A stretch of DNA of 47,383 nucleotides from Bacteroidales bacterium (GCA_016285085.1 JAEEQA010000009.1:1-47383), one strand, 5' to 3'; counted from the stretch's first letter, positions 23,468 to 31,961 are shown. Numbers and translations: made by a program. Notes: generated from the sequence alone by a model not told the origin.

Positions 23468-23851
23468 CGACAAGTTCATCAAACTGAAAATTGAAAAATG
23501 AAAATTGAAAGATGCGATTATATGATGAAAGGATGAAAAGATGGAGGGGAGAGCATGTAGGGCCGTCATATTATGGCGGCCAATCGATTGATTCCGTAAA
23601 AGGTGATAGGTGATAAGTAATAGGTAGGAGGTGGACAATGTAGAGCCGTCATAGTATTGCGTCCAATCAATAAGTGGAAAGAGTTCACCTCGGAGAGGTG
23701 ATATTTTATTAACCCCAGATAAGCGAAACGTCAGTGGAGCGCAATCTGGGGGGCGGGAAAGCCTCGTGCGTCTGTCCGCGGCACGGGCGGCAGGCACGGA
23801 AGAACACCGCAGGTGATGCCGCGGAAAAGAGAATGGTACCTAAAGGGGATT
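23460..23851. repeat. Direct repeat, copy 2 (right of the lipoprotein gene)
   Basis: Shorter version of 22102-22610, in the same order: promoter segment, A/T-rich runs, AGGTGATAGGTGATAAGTAA, palindromes at 23556 and 23639. The 189-bp block at 23663-23851 differs from 22423-22610 at about eight positions by hand count, including one single-base indel. Confidence 0.8.
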
Positions 23852-23892
23852 CAATGACAAACTGTACGACAATTTGTTTGAAAATTTAGTTG

Positions 23893-23900
23893 TACCTTTG
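23893..23900 (+). promoter_or_regulatory. -7 promoter box (TACCTTTG) for the YfcC-type transporter gene
   Basis: Exact TAnnTTTG match, 19 bp upstream of the ATG at 23920, with TTTG at 23873 as a possible -33 element. It lies just after direct repeat copy 2. Confidence 0.65.
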
Positions 23901-23919
23901 CGGCCTGTTTCAATTCCGA

Positions 23920-25527
23920 ATGCTTATGGCTTCAAAGTTCAAGATTCCCCATACCTTCACCATTGTTTTTGCTATCGTGGTTGCTTGCGCCGCCCTAACA
24001 TGGTTCGTGCCGGGCGGTGAGTTCGAGCGGCAGACCGTTACGGTGGACGGCTCCACCAAGGACGTGGTCGTCGCTGACTCATACCATGCTGTGGACAGCC
24101 AGCCGCAGACGTGGCAGGTTTTCACCGCCTTTTACGAGGGTTTCAAGAAGAGTGCCAACATCATCGTCTTCATCTTGATGATCGGCGGCGCCTTCTGGAT
24201 TTTGAACACCACCAATGCCGTGAATGTAGGCATCTACTCGTTTCTGAACTTCACCAACCGGTTGCAAAAGAGGCGATTCTTTCAAAAAATCGGAGTGAAC
24301 AACCTTGTTATCATACTGATAATGTTGTTGTTCAGCTCTTTTGGCGCCATCTTTGGAATGAGTGAGGAAACCCTTGCTTTCGTCGTTATCTTCGTGCCGC
24401 TGGCCGTTTCCATGGGCTACGACTCGGTGACGGGCCTGCTGATGTGCTATGTGGCGGCCCACGTCGGGTTTGCCGGCGCCCTGTTCAACCCCTTCACCAT
24501 CGGCATCGCGCAGGGACTGTCGGGCCTTCAGCCCTTCTCCGGCATGGAGTACCGCTTTTTCTGCTGGATTCTGCTGACCGTCATCGCCATCACCTTCACG
24601 CTCATCTATGCGGCGCGGGTGAAACACAACCCCCAACGCTCGTTCATGTACGAGGAAGATGCCTACTGGCGCAACGCTTCGGTGCAGTCCACCGACCAAC
24701 AGACCCAGAAATCGGGAGTGGCTGCATGGGTGGTCTTCGGCCTCGTGTCGCTGCTGCTGGTTTACTTGGCGGTGCGTTTCCCTCAGACGGAAATTACGGT
24801 CGGCGGCGGTACACACCAACTGGTGCTGTTTCCCGTCATTGCCTTCATTTACATAGCGTTGGGTGCGTATGCCACCTGGCGTTCCGTCCATGGTTCCATC
24901 CTGATGCTGCTCTTCCTCACCATCGTAATTTTGGTGGTGGGCGTGCTCGGCTACGGCTGGTATGTGGGCGAGATTGCCGGGCTGTTCCTCGCCATGGGCT
25001 TGGCGGCGGGCTTCGCCTTCGGCACTTCCTTCGACCAGATTATCCGCCAGTTTTTGGAGGGCTGCAAAGACATCATGACCGCGGCGCTGGTAGTGGGCAT
25101 GGCGGGCGGCATCATCATTGTCTTGCAGGAAGGAAAAATCATCGATACAATATTATATAGTGCTTCGCAGTTGGTGGCCGACAGCGGCAAGGTGGGTGCT
25201 GTGGGAGGAATGTATGTGATACAGAACCTGCTGAACCTGATTATTCCGTCGGGTTCGGCCAAAGCCGCCCTCACCATCCCGATGATGGCGGAGTTCTCCG
25301 ACCTGGTCGGCGTCTCTCGTCAGGTGAATGTGCTGGCCTTCCAGTTCGGCGACGGTTTCACCAATATGATTACGCCCACCTCAGGCGTTCTCATTGGCGC
25401 TTTGGGCATTGCGCGGATTCCGTATGCCAAATGGGCGAAATTTATTTTTCCGTTCATTTTGGCCCTCGTGATTATTGGATTTTTATTACTTTTGCCGACC
25501 ATTTTTCTAACCTTTAATGGATTCTGA
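23920..25527 (+). CDS. YfcC / C4-dicarboxylate anaerobic carrier (DcuC-like) family permease
   Basis: 535 residues from ATG 23920 (MLMASKFK; ATG 23926 is equally possible). The ORF track start at TTG 23890 overlaps the promoter and is rejected. About 12-13 membrane spans. Family features are the N-terminal IPHTFTIVFAIVVACAALTWFVPGGEF (quoted in part: TWFVPGGEFER), the central MSEETLAFVVIFVPLAVSMG and GFAGALFNPFTIGIAQ, and the C-terminal NLIIPSGSAKAALTIPMMAE with GDGFTNMITPTSG. Members move amino acids, peptides or dicarboxylates across the inner membrane; the substrate is not determinable. Its stop overlaps the next start by one base. Confidence 0.9.
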   Translation: MLMASKFKIPHTFTIVFAIVVACAALTWFVPGGEFERQTVTVDGSTKDVVVADSYHAVDSQPQTWQVFTAFYEGFKKSANIIVFILMIGGAFWILNTTNAVNVGIYSFLNFTNRLQKRRFFQKIGVNNLVIILIMLLFSSFGAIFGMSEETLAFVVIFVPLAVSMGYDSVTGLLMCYVAAHVGFAGALFNPFTIGIAQGLSGLQPFSGMEYRFFCWILLTVIAITFTLIYAARVKHNPQRSFMYEEDAYWRNASVQSTDQQTQKSGVAAWVVFGLVSLLLVYLAVRFPQTEITVGGGTHQLVLFPVIAFIYIALGAYATWRSVHGSILMLLFLTIVILVVGVLGYGWYVGEIAGLFLAMGLAAGFAFGTSFDQIIRQFLEGCKDIMTAALVVGMAGGIIIVLQEGKIIDTILYSASQLVADSGKVGAVGGMYVIQNLLNLIIPSGSAKAALTIPMMAEFSDLVGVSRQVNVLAFQFGDGFTNMITPTSGVLIGALGIARIPYAKWAKFIFPFILALVIIGFLLLLPTIFLTFNGF

Positions 25528-26426
25528 TGATGTTCAAAACTATTCGCAGAGTCGCCGTTGTTTTTTTGTTGTTCACCCTTTCCTATACGGCCGATTCTCA
25601 AGAAGATAACTATTATTTCTACAACGATTATGAATCGTGGGAAGGTGGCTTGTCCTTTGGCGTGAACTCCTTTTACGGCGATGTAAATGATAATACCAAC
25701 AAGATTTTTCCTGCCACACCGTTCCAACGCTCCTTCTATAAGGACCGTCATTTTGTGGCGGGAGGTTATTTCGGCAAAAGGATGACTCCGTTCTGGACGC
25801 TTGCTTTGGATTTCAAATTCGGGCGTGTGTCGGGAACGAACAAATACGAGAATCTTACTTTTCGCACTTCGTGGAATACGGAGGTGGTGATTTCCAATTC
25901 GTTGGATGTCCTTTCGATGGCGAATCTTAGTACTAATTGGTCTCTGTATCCGAAAATTGGCGTGGGTATTTACGCTTTCCGCTCCACGCTTCGTAATACG
26001 GCCACGAATGATGTGGTGAATTGTTTCCCGACGGCAAAGTGTGCGGACGATGGCACGGCCATCAAGGCGGCGGGTTATCGTTGTGCCTTTGCGCTGCCGG
26101 TGGCGCTCGGTGTCGGCTTTCGCCCGATCCCCGAACTGCGTGTTTTCTTTGAAACCGGCATCACATGGGTCGCTAACGACTATCTGGACGCATACGCATC
26201 GCCAAAGCCTTCATTTGAAGGAGTATGGAACACGATGATCGGCGTAAGCTATCAGTTTGATTTCATCCCGCGGCGTGGGGCCAACCCGCGTTACGCCACG
26301 GCCAATGACGCGTTGAAGGATGACGGCGTCACCCGCAAGTACAAAAAGATGCGCAACCGTTCCAACCTCGGCAACGGCGGCCATCCTCAGTACAGCAAGT
26401 CCAGTGCAATGAAGAAGCACAAATAA
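25527..26426 (+). CDS. Outer-membrane beta-barrel protein
   Basis: 299 residues with a signal peptide (about 1-25, YTADSQ). The mature part shows alternating strands typical of an OmpA/PorT-like eight-stranded barrel: GGLSFGVNSFYGDV, FVAGGYFGKRM, TLALDFKFGRVSG, VALGVGFRPIPELRVFFETG, MIGVSYQFDFIP. A basic, disordered tail of about 45 residues (RKYKKMRNRSNLGN ... MKKHK) follows the last strand. The start ATG shares its A with the transporter stop codon, so the two are translationally coupled. The exact function is unknown. Confidence 0.8.
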   Translation: MMFKTIRRVAVVFLLFTLSYTADSQEDNYYFYNDYESWEGGLSFGVNSFYGDVNDNTNKIFPATPFQRSFYKDRHFVAGGYFGKRMTPFWTLALDFKFGRVSGTNKYENLTFRTSWNTEVVISNSLDVLSMANLSTNWSLYPKIGVGIYAFRSTLRNTATNDVVNCFPTAKCADDGTAIKAAGYRCAFALPVALGVGFRPIPELRVFFETGITWVANDYLDAYASPKPSFEGVWNTMIGVSYQFDFIPRRGANPRYATANDALKDDGVTRKYKKMRNRSNLGNGGHPQYSKSSAMKKHK

Positions 26427-26434
26427 TCAATCCT

Positions 26435-26462
26435 GTAGAGACGTTTCATGAAACGTCTCTAC
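26435..26462. repeat. Perfect 28-bp palindrome of the TAGAGACG family
   Basis: GTAGAGACGTTTCA followed by its reverse complement. It sits between convergent genes (stops at 26426 and 26468) and could form a bidirectional hairpin. Confidence 0.8.
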
Positions 26463-26467
26463 AACAA

Positions 26468-27814
26468 TCACAATTCCGCCTTTTCCACCACCAACTGCGC
26501 GTTCTCAAAGCGCACCACCCGTACGGTTGTGCCCTGTTCCACCACGCCCATGTCGGTGACGGCGTCGTAGATTCCCCCGTCAATTTCCACTTTTCCCGCC
26601 GGGCGCATGAAGGTCAGCGCGGTGCCCTCCTTGCCGACAAGTTCGGATAAGTGGGTGTCCACCGACGAGAAACCTTCCGTCTCTTTCAGCTCCGTATCCA
26701 AGGCCAGAACCCCGTATTTTGTTTTCATCAGAAATACTTTCTTACTGAGCCACAACGAGATAAAGAAACCGATGATGAGTGCCGAAAGCACGTTGAAGAA
26801 GCCGCCGACAACTGCTCCCTTCGGCGCGAAATGGAAATCGAAGCCGATGTTGAAAATCATGGCAAAGACAAGGGCGGTGACCATCAAAACGATGCCGCTG
26901 ATGCCCGCCACACCGAAGCCGGGAATGACGAATATTTCAAGGATGAGCAGCGCCAGACCGCCGATGAACAGCAGGATTTCCCAGTGGTCGGCCAACCCTT
27001 GCAGGTAATGGGGCGCAAAAAACAGCAGCGCTCCGATGGCGGCAATGATGATGGGAAGTCCCAGTCCGGGCGACTGCAACTCAAAGTAGATACCCCCGAC
27101 CATCATCATGATCAGGATGCTGCTGACCACGGGGCTGACCAGGAAGTTGATGACTTTCTCAATCCAGCTGAGGTTCTGTTCGGTGATGTTGTAATCGGAG
27201 ATGCCGGCGGCATGGATAACGGCTTCACGACTGTCGGCTTCGCCTTCGCAAAAGCCGTGTTCCATTGCCTCTTTCGATGTGAACGTCAACACTTTGCCTT
27301 TTTCGGAAATGCCTTCCACATAGGTGTCAGGATCGACCATCGCTTCGGCGATTTGGGGGTTGCGGCCGTTCTTTTCCGCCGTGGCCCGCATCAGCGACCG
27401 CATGTACGATTGGTACTTGTCGGGCATGATCTCGCCTGACTGGTTCACCACGGAGGCCGCCCCGATGGAGGCACCGGGTGCCATATAGATGCTGTCGCAC
27501 GCGATGGAAATCAGCGCCCCCGCCGAGGCCGCGTTGTTGTTGATGAAAACAAAAACGGGCATGGGGGCCTCCAACAGCAATGTCCGGATTTCATCGGCAG
27601 AATGTAATTCTCCACCAAATGTATTCATTTCCAACAATATGTAGTCACACTTTCCTTCGGTGGCCTCCTTTAATGCCAACTGGGTCTTGCGGAGGGCCGG
27701 CTTGGCAATTTCCTCGTCAATTTTATAATAGTAGATGCTTTCCTGCGCCGAGGCCGAAAAAACTCCGAAAAGGAGCGACAATGTTCCTAAAAATGTGATA
27801 ACAATTTGTTTCAT
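26468..27814 (-). CDS. NfeD family membrane-bound ClpP-class serine protease
   Basis: 448 residues from the ATG at 27814 (MKQIVITFLG). The start at 27835 in the ORF track falls in the promoter. A signal peptide (about 1-23) is followed by a ClpP-like protease domain. The catalytic Ser lies in NNNAASAGALISIACD, with GGELHSADEIRTLLLEA before it. Four to five membrane spans follow, from INFLVSPVVSSILIMMMVGG to FFNVLSALIIGFFISLWLSK. A C-terminal NfeD/OB-fold domain closes the protein (LVGKEGTALTFMRPAGKVEI). Such proteins are linked to membrane-protein quality control and stomatin partners. No stomatin/floA gene is adjacent here. Confidence 0.92.
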   Translation of the reverse strand: MKQIVITFLGTLSLLFGVFSASAQESIYYYKIDEEIAKPALRKTQLALKEATEGKCDYILLEMNTFGGELHSADEIRTLLLEAPMPVFVFINNNAASAGALISIACDSIYMAPGASIGAASVVNQSGEIMPDKYQSYMRSLMRATAEKNGRNPQIAEAMVDPDTYVEGISEKGKVLTFTSKEAMEHGFCEGEADSREAVIHAAGISDYNITEQNLSWIEKVINFLVSPVVSSILIMMMVGGIYFELQSPGLGLPIIIAAIGALLFFAPHYLQGLADHWEILLFIGGLALLILEIFVIPGFGVAGISGIVLMVTALVFAMIFNIGFDFHFAPKGAVVGGFFNVLSALIIGFFISLWLSKKVFLMKTKYGVLALDTELKETEGFSSVDTHLSELVGKEGTALTFMRPAGKVEIDGGIYDAVTDMGVVEQGTTVRVVRFENAQLVVEKAEL

Positions 27815-27832
27815 GTTTTCAAATTTGCGCGG

Positions 27833-27840
27833 CAAAGGTA
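27833..27840 (-). promoter_or_regulatory. -7 promoter box (TACCTTTG) for the NfeD gene
   Basis: Exact TAnnTTTG match on the minus strand, 19 bp upstream of the ATG at 27814. It overlaps the start used in the ORF track, which decides the start choice. Confidence 0.7.
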
Positions 27841-27932
27841 CGCTAAATTTTTCAATAACCTCTTTAAATCAGAGAAATAGGGAAAATTAAAAAAGTTATC
27901 AACAATACTTGAAATTCGTACTTCTGTTATAG

Positions 27933-27940
27933 TATCTTTG
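27933..27940 (+). promoter_or_regulatory. -7 promoter box (TATCTTTG) for the barrel gene at 27961
   Basis: Exact TAnnTTTG match with TTG at 27909-27911 as a -33 element, 20 bp upstream of the ATG. Confidence 0.75.
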
Positions 27941-27960
27941 CGGAGTTAAAATTAACCAAT

Positions 27961-28770
27961 ATGTTTCGCAAATACGCAGCAAGATTATTGTTGTTTTTCT
28001 TTTGTTTTATAAGGATTGTAAACGCTTTTAGTGACACAGTCCCGCTTGCTGTATCATCTATTAAATATTCGTTAATCGATGACGGCTTGAGGATGTCTGC
28101 GGCGGAAAATATGGCGGCAAATGCGTTTGTGGGTCCGTCGTACCTGCATGCGGGATTTGAGAACCGTTTTTGTTTGAGGGAGCTGATGTCGGAAGAACTG
28201 GACGCAGTTTTCCGATACGGGCAGAACGCTTTTGCGGTTTCCGCGACGTATTCAGGCTATCGGTTCTACGGCGAAATGTCGTTGGCGGCGGGCTTTTCCC
28301 GCAGCTTCGGCAAACATGTTGCGGTGGGACTTCGTGCCTATTACCTGATGTCGCACGCGGCGGAATGTAGCCCGATACACTCCTTCACCTTCGATGTCTC
28401 CCTCTATGCGCGGGCGGGCCCGAACTGTGGCATCGGTTTTGCCGTCTATAATCCGGCCCGGCTGAAATATGGGGTCGTGGGGAAGGTGCCTCTTCCCGTG
28501 AAGCTACACTGGGACTTTAACTACCGGATTGGCAACAACGTATTGTTGCTTGCCATGGCCGACTGGGAGTTGAAGACACGCTTTGCCTTTTCTGCCGGTG
28601 TGAAGTATCGGGTGAAATGTCTGCTGCTTACGGCGATGGCCCGTCTTCCCGATCCGTCGGGCGATGTTCGTATCGACTTGCTGTATAAGCGGTTCCTGTT
28701 CGGCGTGTCGTGCCGTTATCTGTACCCGCTGGGGTTCATCCCTCGGGCGGAGGTTACTATATTGTTTTAA
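27961..28770 (+). CDS. Putative outer-membrane beta-barrel protein (PorV/FadL-like appearance)
   Basis: 269 residues with a signal peptide (about 1-22, RIVNAF). The mature protein shows repeated amphipathic strands: NAFAVSATYSGYRFYGEMSL, FGKHVAVGLRAYYLMSH, FTFDVSLYARAGPNCGIGFA, RFLFGVSCRYLYPLGF. It ends VTILF, a barrel-like terminal Phe. The opening (MSAAENMAANAFVGPSY) resembles outer-membrane proteins of the PorV/PorP neighbourhood, but I cannot assign it firmly. It is followed by the HhH barrel gene 23 bp downstream, probably in one transcript. Confidence 0.72.
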   Translation: MFRKYAARLLLFFFCFIRIVNAFSDTVPLAVSSIKYSLIDDGLRMSAAENMAANAFVGPSYLHAGFENRFCLRELMSEELDAVFRYGQNAFAVSATYSGYRFYGEMSLAAGFSRSFGKHVAVGLRAYYLMSHAAECSPIHSFTFDVSLYARAGPNCGIGFAVYNPARLKYGVVGKVPLPVKLHWDFNYRIGNNVLLLAMADWELKTRFAFSAGVKYRVKCLLLTAMARLPDPSGDVRIDLLYKRFLFGVSCRYLYPLGFIPRAEVTILF

Positions 28771-28793
28771 TGGATTGTTTCAATGGATGTGAA

Positions 28794-30848
28794 ATGAAGA
28801 AACTTTTGATAGTCGGATGTTTGATGTTTTTCTCATGGGCTGCCTCGGCGCAGCAGGATTCCGTCGTGCCCGCGGTGGAAGACCTGATGCTGGAATCGCT
28901 GGAGGAGCGCATGGTGGAGGTGGAGGATGCGGCCGATTTTTCCGATGAGGTGGAACAGTTGCTTCAATATCAGAACCGGAAGATTAACTTGAACGATATG
29001 CCGGCGGAGGTGGCCTACACTTTGCTGGGACTTTCCGACTATCAGTACTATCAGTTGCAGCTATATATAGAAATGTATGGGGAGTTGGTGACAGTATATG
29101 AATTGGCGGCGGTGGAGGGCTTTTCCCGTGCCGATGTGGAGCGGATTTGGGATAGGGTGGAGGTGCTGCCTGCCCGAAAGGGACGGAAACCTTTTGCCGA
29201 TTTCTTCCGTAGGTCAAAGAGTACCCTATTGTTGCGGTACGGGCAGGTGCTGGAACGGCAGGCGGGGTATGACACCGCCTATCGAAACGGTTACCTCGGC
29301 AGTCCCCAGCACCTTTCGTTCAAGTACTCGTTTCAGTCGGGAGAGCATTTTGCTTTGGCGTTGGCCGGAGAGAAGGATGCAGGGGAGGCGTTCTTCCGAG
29401 GCGGCCAGAAACAGGGCTTTGACCACTACTCTTTTTTCGTGAATGTGAAGAATATTGGTGTCTTAAAAAACTGTGTGATAGGCGACTACACCCTCAGTTT
29501 TGGACAGGGTTTGGTGATGGGCGGTCGGTCGATGGGGAGCCGGGGTGGGGGAGCGGCGCAGGTCCGTCGCTTCCCGCAGTTGCTGCGTGCCACCGCTCCG
29601 ATGAACGAGGGCGACTTCCTTCGGGGCGCGGCGGTGGTGTTGGGCAACGCTTACTATACCGGCACGATCTTCTACTCCCACCGGTTCTTCGACGGCAAGG
29701 TGTCGGTGGACGAGGAGGGAACGGAGTGGTTCGCCGGTTCCTTGTCCCCGACGGGTTATCACCGCACCGCCTCGGAGGTAGCGACAAAGGGCACGGCGCG
29801 AAATCGTATCTATGGTGCCCACTTCCAACTGAAGCGGCGTATTTTTGAGGCGGGCGTCACCGTGACGAACACGCAGTTCGTGACGGCGGTGTCGCCGGCT
29901 TCCGAACCCTGCCGGAAGTACGGTTTTTCTGGCAAGTCGGTGTGCAACGTCTCCGCTGACTACAAGGTGATTCTCCACAAGACCATCCTGTTCGGGGAGG
30001 CGGCGGTGAGTGTGTGCGGCGGCAGGCCGGGGCTTGCCGTCTTGCAGGGCGCCATCTTCGACCCCGACCCGCGCAGCAAACTGTCGGTGCTGTTCCGCTA
30101 TTACGACCGTTCCTACATCGCCCTGCAAGGCTCTGGGTTCGGGGCGGGCGGCGGCAGCAACGAGTGGGGTGCCTACGTCGCTGCCGACTTCGTGACGGGT
30201 CGCCGCACCGCCCTCAACCTCTTCGCCGACTACTACCGTTTCCCGTGGCTTCGCTACCGCGTGGACAGTCCGTCGGGAGGGTTCGACTTCGGTGCGGTTT
30301 TCTCCGTCAGTGCCTCCAAGTACCTGTCACTGAACCTGAAGTACCGATTCGCCCAGCGGGAGCAGAACGTACGGCTTACCGACTACTATCAGTCGGTGAC
30401 ATCCGTCCGGAAACACCGGTTCCGATGTGCCGTGGAGTGTTCTCCGACGGGCTGGCTGCAGCTGAAGACGGAAGCGGACTATGCCGTGAATGCGGCAGCT
30501 TCGGCCAACGCCCGGAACGGACTCTTGCTGTTTCAAGACGTGGCGGTCAAGGTCGAGAAGTGGGACTTCGCGGTGAAGGCGCGGGTCGCCTTCTTCCAGA
30601 CCGACAGCTACGACGAACGGCTGTACGCCTACGAAAGCGACCTGCTCTATACGTTCACCGTCAACAGCTACTACGGCAAAGGAGTACGCTACTATTTGAC
30701 GGCGAGCTACGGCTATGCCTTTTTCGACATCCAGCTGCGGTTCTCACAGACCTATTACGATGACCGTGCCGTCATTAGCTCGGGGCCGTCGCAGATTGAC
30801 GGGCGCACCAAGAGTGAGTTGAAGGCGCAGGTGATCTTCCACTTCTGA
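28794..30848 (+). CDS. Helix-hairpin-helix domain outer-membrane barrel protein
   Basis: 684 residues from the ATG at 28794 (MKKLLIVGCLMFFSWAASAQ, a clear signal peptide); an ATG at 28770 overlapping the previous stop is less likely. Residues about 60-125 form ComEA-like HhH repeats (RKINLNDMPAEVAYTLLGLS; ELAAVEGFSRADVERIWDRV). From about 145 to the end the pattern is that of a large beta-barrel: VIGDYTLSFGQGLVMGG, LLFRYYDRSYIALQGSG-like strands and the final LKAQVIFHF. The family is common in Bacteroidota and unstudied. The HhH part would sit in the periplasm, where it could bind DNA or another envelope protein. Confidence 0.82.
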   Translation: MKKLLIVGCLMFFSWAASAQQDSVVPAVEDLMLESLEERMVEVEDAADFSDEVEQLLQYQNRKINLNDMPAEVAYTLLGLSDYQYYQLQLYIEMYGELVTVYELAAVEGFSRADVERIWDRVEVLPARKGRKPFADFFRRSKSTLLLRYGQVLERQAGYDTAYRNGYLGSPQHLSFKYSFQSGEHFALALAGEKDAGEAFFRGGQKQGFDHYSFFVNVKNIGVLKNCVIGDYTLSFGQGLVMGGRSMGSRGGGAAQVRRFPQLLRATAPMNEGDFLRGAAVVLGNAYYTGTIFYSHRFFDGKVSVDEEGTEWFAGSLSPTGYHRTASEVATKGTARNRIYGAHFQLKRRIFEAGVTVTNTQFVTAVSPASEPCRKYGFSGKSVCNVSADYKVILHKTILFGEAAVSVCGGRPGLAVLQGAIFDPDPRSKLSVLFRYYDRSYIALQGSGFGAGGGSNEWGAYVAADFVTGRRTALNLFADYYRFPWLRYRVDSPSGGFDFGAVFSVSASKYLSLNLKYRFAQREQNVRLTDYYQSVTSVRKHRFRCAVECSPTGWLQLKTEADYAVNAAASANARNGLLLFQDVAVKVEKWDFAVKARVAFFQTDSYDERLYAYESDLLYTFTVNSYYGKGVRYYLTASYGYAFFDIQLRFSQTYYDDRAVISSGPSQIDGRTKSELKAQVIFHF

Positions 30849-30899
30849 TGCGGAAAGAAGATTTTGTTTTTGTTGTACTAACTTTTGGAAAACTACGTT

Positions 30900-31205
30900 A
30901 TGTTGCAGGAAAATCACCGTATTATGACCGACGTGCCGTTGTCCTCCCTTTTGGAGGAGTTCCTGAAGAAGAACCACAAGGAGGCTGCTTTCAACGAGCA
31001 GACCGCAGTGGCGCGTTTCCCGGAACTGCTGCCCGAAAACTTCCGCTCCTACATCCAGAAGGTGCGGGTGGTGAACGGTGTACTGTTCGTCAGTTGCGAC
31101 AATGCCGCCCTTCGTTTTGAACTCACCAACCGCCGCTCGGAACTGCTGGCGCAGCTGAACGAAGGCTTCGCAGAGGCCGTGATCAGCGACATTGTGGTTA
31201 GGTAG
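30900..31205 (+). CDS. DUF721 / DciA-like protein
   Basis: 101 residues from the ATG at 30900 (MLQENHRIMTDV); the ORF track starts five codons earlier at a TTG. The sequence fits DUF721, whose DciA members load the replicative helicase in bacteria lacking DnaC. The pattern is a short N-terminal helix (LSSLLEEFLKKNHKE), then VRVVNGVLFVSCDNAALRFE and a C-terminal LTNRRSELLAQLNEGF. Length is typical for Bacteroidota members. It is directly followed by an inserted HigBA module, and its last 33 codons plus stop recur at 31962-32062. The intact copy is probably still functional because the frame is complete. Confidence 0.88.
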   Translation: MLQENHRIMTDVPLSSLLEEFLKKNHKEAAFNEQTAVARFPELLPENFRSYIQKVRVVNGVLFVSCDNAALRFELTNRRSELLAQLNEGFAEAVISDIVVR

Positions 31206-31247
31206 GAAAATTCCTCGCATTATTCTTTTATAAGGTATTTGATGGTA

Positions 31248-31264
31248 TTCGCAATTTTTGCGAA
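31248..31264. promoter_or_regulatory. Candidate HigA operator palindrome
   Basis: Perfect 7-bp inverted repeat TTCGCAA-TTT-TTGCGAA, about 20 bp upstream of the -7 box and so overlapping the expected -33 region of the higBA promoter. Confidence 0.5.
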
Positions 31265-31282
31265 CTTTTCAAAAAAAAGTAT

Positions 31283-31290
31283 TATTTTTG
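31283..31290 (+). promoter_or_regulatory. -7 promoter box (TATTTTTG) of the higBA operon
   Basis: Exact TAnnTTTG match, 16 bp upstream of the first ATG of higB, giving a leader of about 10 nt. Confidence 0.65.
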
Positions 31291-31306
31291 CACCCGAAAG
31301 AATGAT

Positions 31307-31615
31307 ATGGAAATAATGTTTGAGAAGGATTATCTTCGCGAATTGTTTTATGATGGAGAGGCTAAGGACAAGCAGCACCGTTATCAGCCTCATATTGTGC
31401 GGAGATATGTTCGCGTGGTAAATATTTTGGATTCAGTGGGGAAAGTGACGGATTTATTTCGCTACAGGTCACTTCGCTACGAAAAATTAGTAGGCGATAA
31501 GGATGGCTTGGAATCAGTACGAGTTAATGACCAGTATCGTATTGAGTTTGAGTCATCTGCAAAAGATAATATTACCATTTGCAATATTGTAGAATTGTCA
31601 AATCATTATAAATAA
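31307..31615 (+). CDS. higB: HigB-type toxin (RelE superfamily)
   Basis: 102 residues, typical of HigB-like mRNA interferases that cleave mRNA at the ribosome. Family features are a first strand (MFEKDYLRELFYDG), a helix with HIVRRYVRVVNIL, LRYEKLVGDKDGLESVRVND and the active-site strand QYRIEFES followed by ICNIVELSNHYK. A second ATG at 31316 is possible. It precedes the antitoxin gene (11-bp gap), the order usual for HigBA. Composition is more AT-rich than the neighbours. The module sits between dciA and a duplicate of its 3' end, so it was inserted there. Confidence 0.9.
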   Translation: MEIMFEKDYLRELFYDGEAKDKQHRYQPHIVRRYVRVVNILDSVGKVTDLFRYRSLRYEKLVGDKDGLESVRVNDQYRIEFESSAKDNITICNIVELSNHYK

Positions 31616-31626
31616 GAAGGAACAAT

Positions 31627-31938
31627 ATGGGAAATTTAGGTTATGGAGCATACCCTACGCATCCAGGAGAGGTATTGAAAGATGAAATTGAGGAACGTGG
31701 CATCACCCAACGTCAGTTAGCTGATAGTATGGGTCTAACCTATTCAGTAGTCAACGAAATTCTTAATGCCCGCCGCCCACTGACGGCGAAAACGGCTCTG
31801 ATGTTTGAGGCTGCTTTGGATGTGCCGGCCGACTCTTTGATGTATCTTCAAATGAAATATAATTTACAGACGGCGAGGAAGGATGCTTCAATATTGGATA
31901 TATTGAAGCACATCAGAAAGGTGGCTGCTGTGCTATAA
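31627..31938 (+). CDS. higA: HigA-type antitoxin (XRE helix-turn-helix)
   Basis: 103 residues. An XRE-type DNA-binding domain occupies about residues 14-70 (HPGEVLKDEIEERGITQRQL, then ADSMGLTYSVVNEILNARRP and ALDVPADSLMYLQMKYNLQT), characteristic of HigA antitoxins. It neutralises HigB and should repress the operon by binding near the palindrome at 31248-31264. It is co-transcribed with higB. The region after its stop contains 23 bp of unrelated sequence, then the duplicated dciA end. Confidence 0.92.
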   Translation: MGNLGYGAYPTHPGEVLKDEIEERGITQRQLADSMGLTYSVVNEILNARRPLTAKTALMFEAALDVPADSLMYLQMKYNLQTARKDASILDILKHIRKVAAVL

Positions 31939-31961
31939 ATCCTGCTGTCTGCTTTTCCTTT

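Noticed and set aside
23890-23919. TTG start for the YfcC-type transporter
   Set aside because: It lies on the TACCTTTG promoter box; the ATG at 23920 or 23926 directly precedes the family N-terminus.
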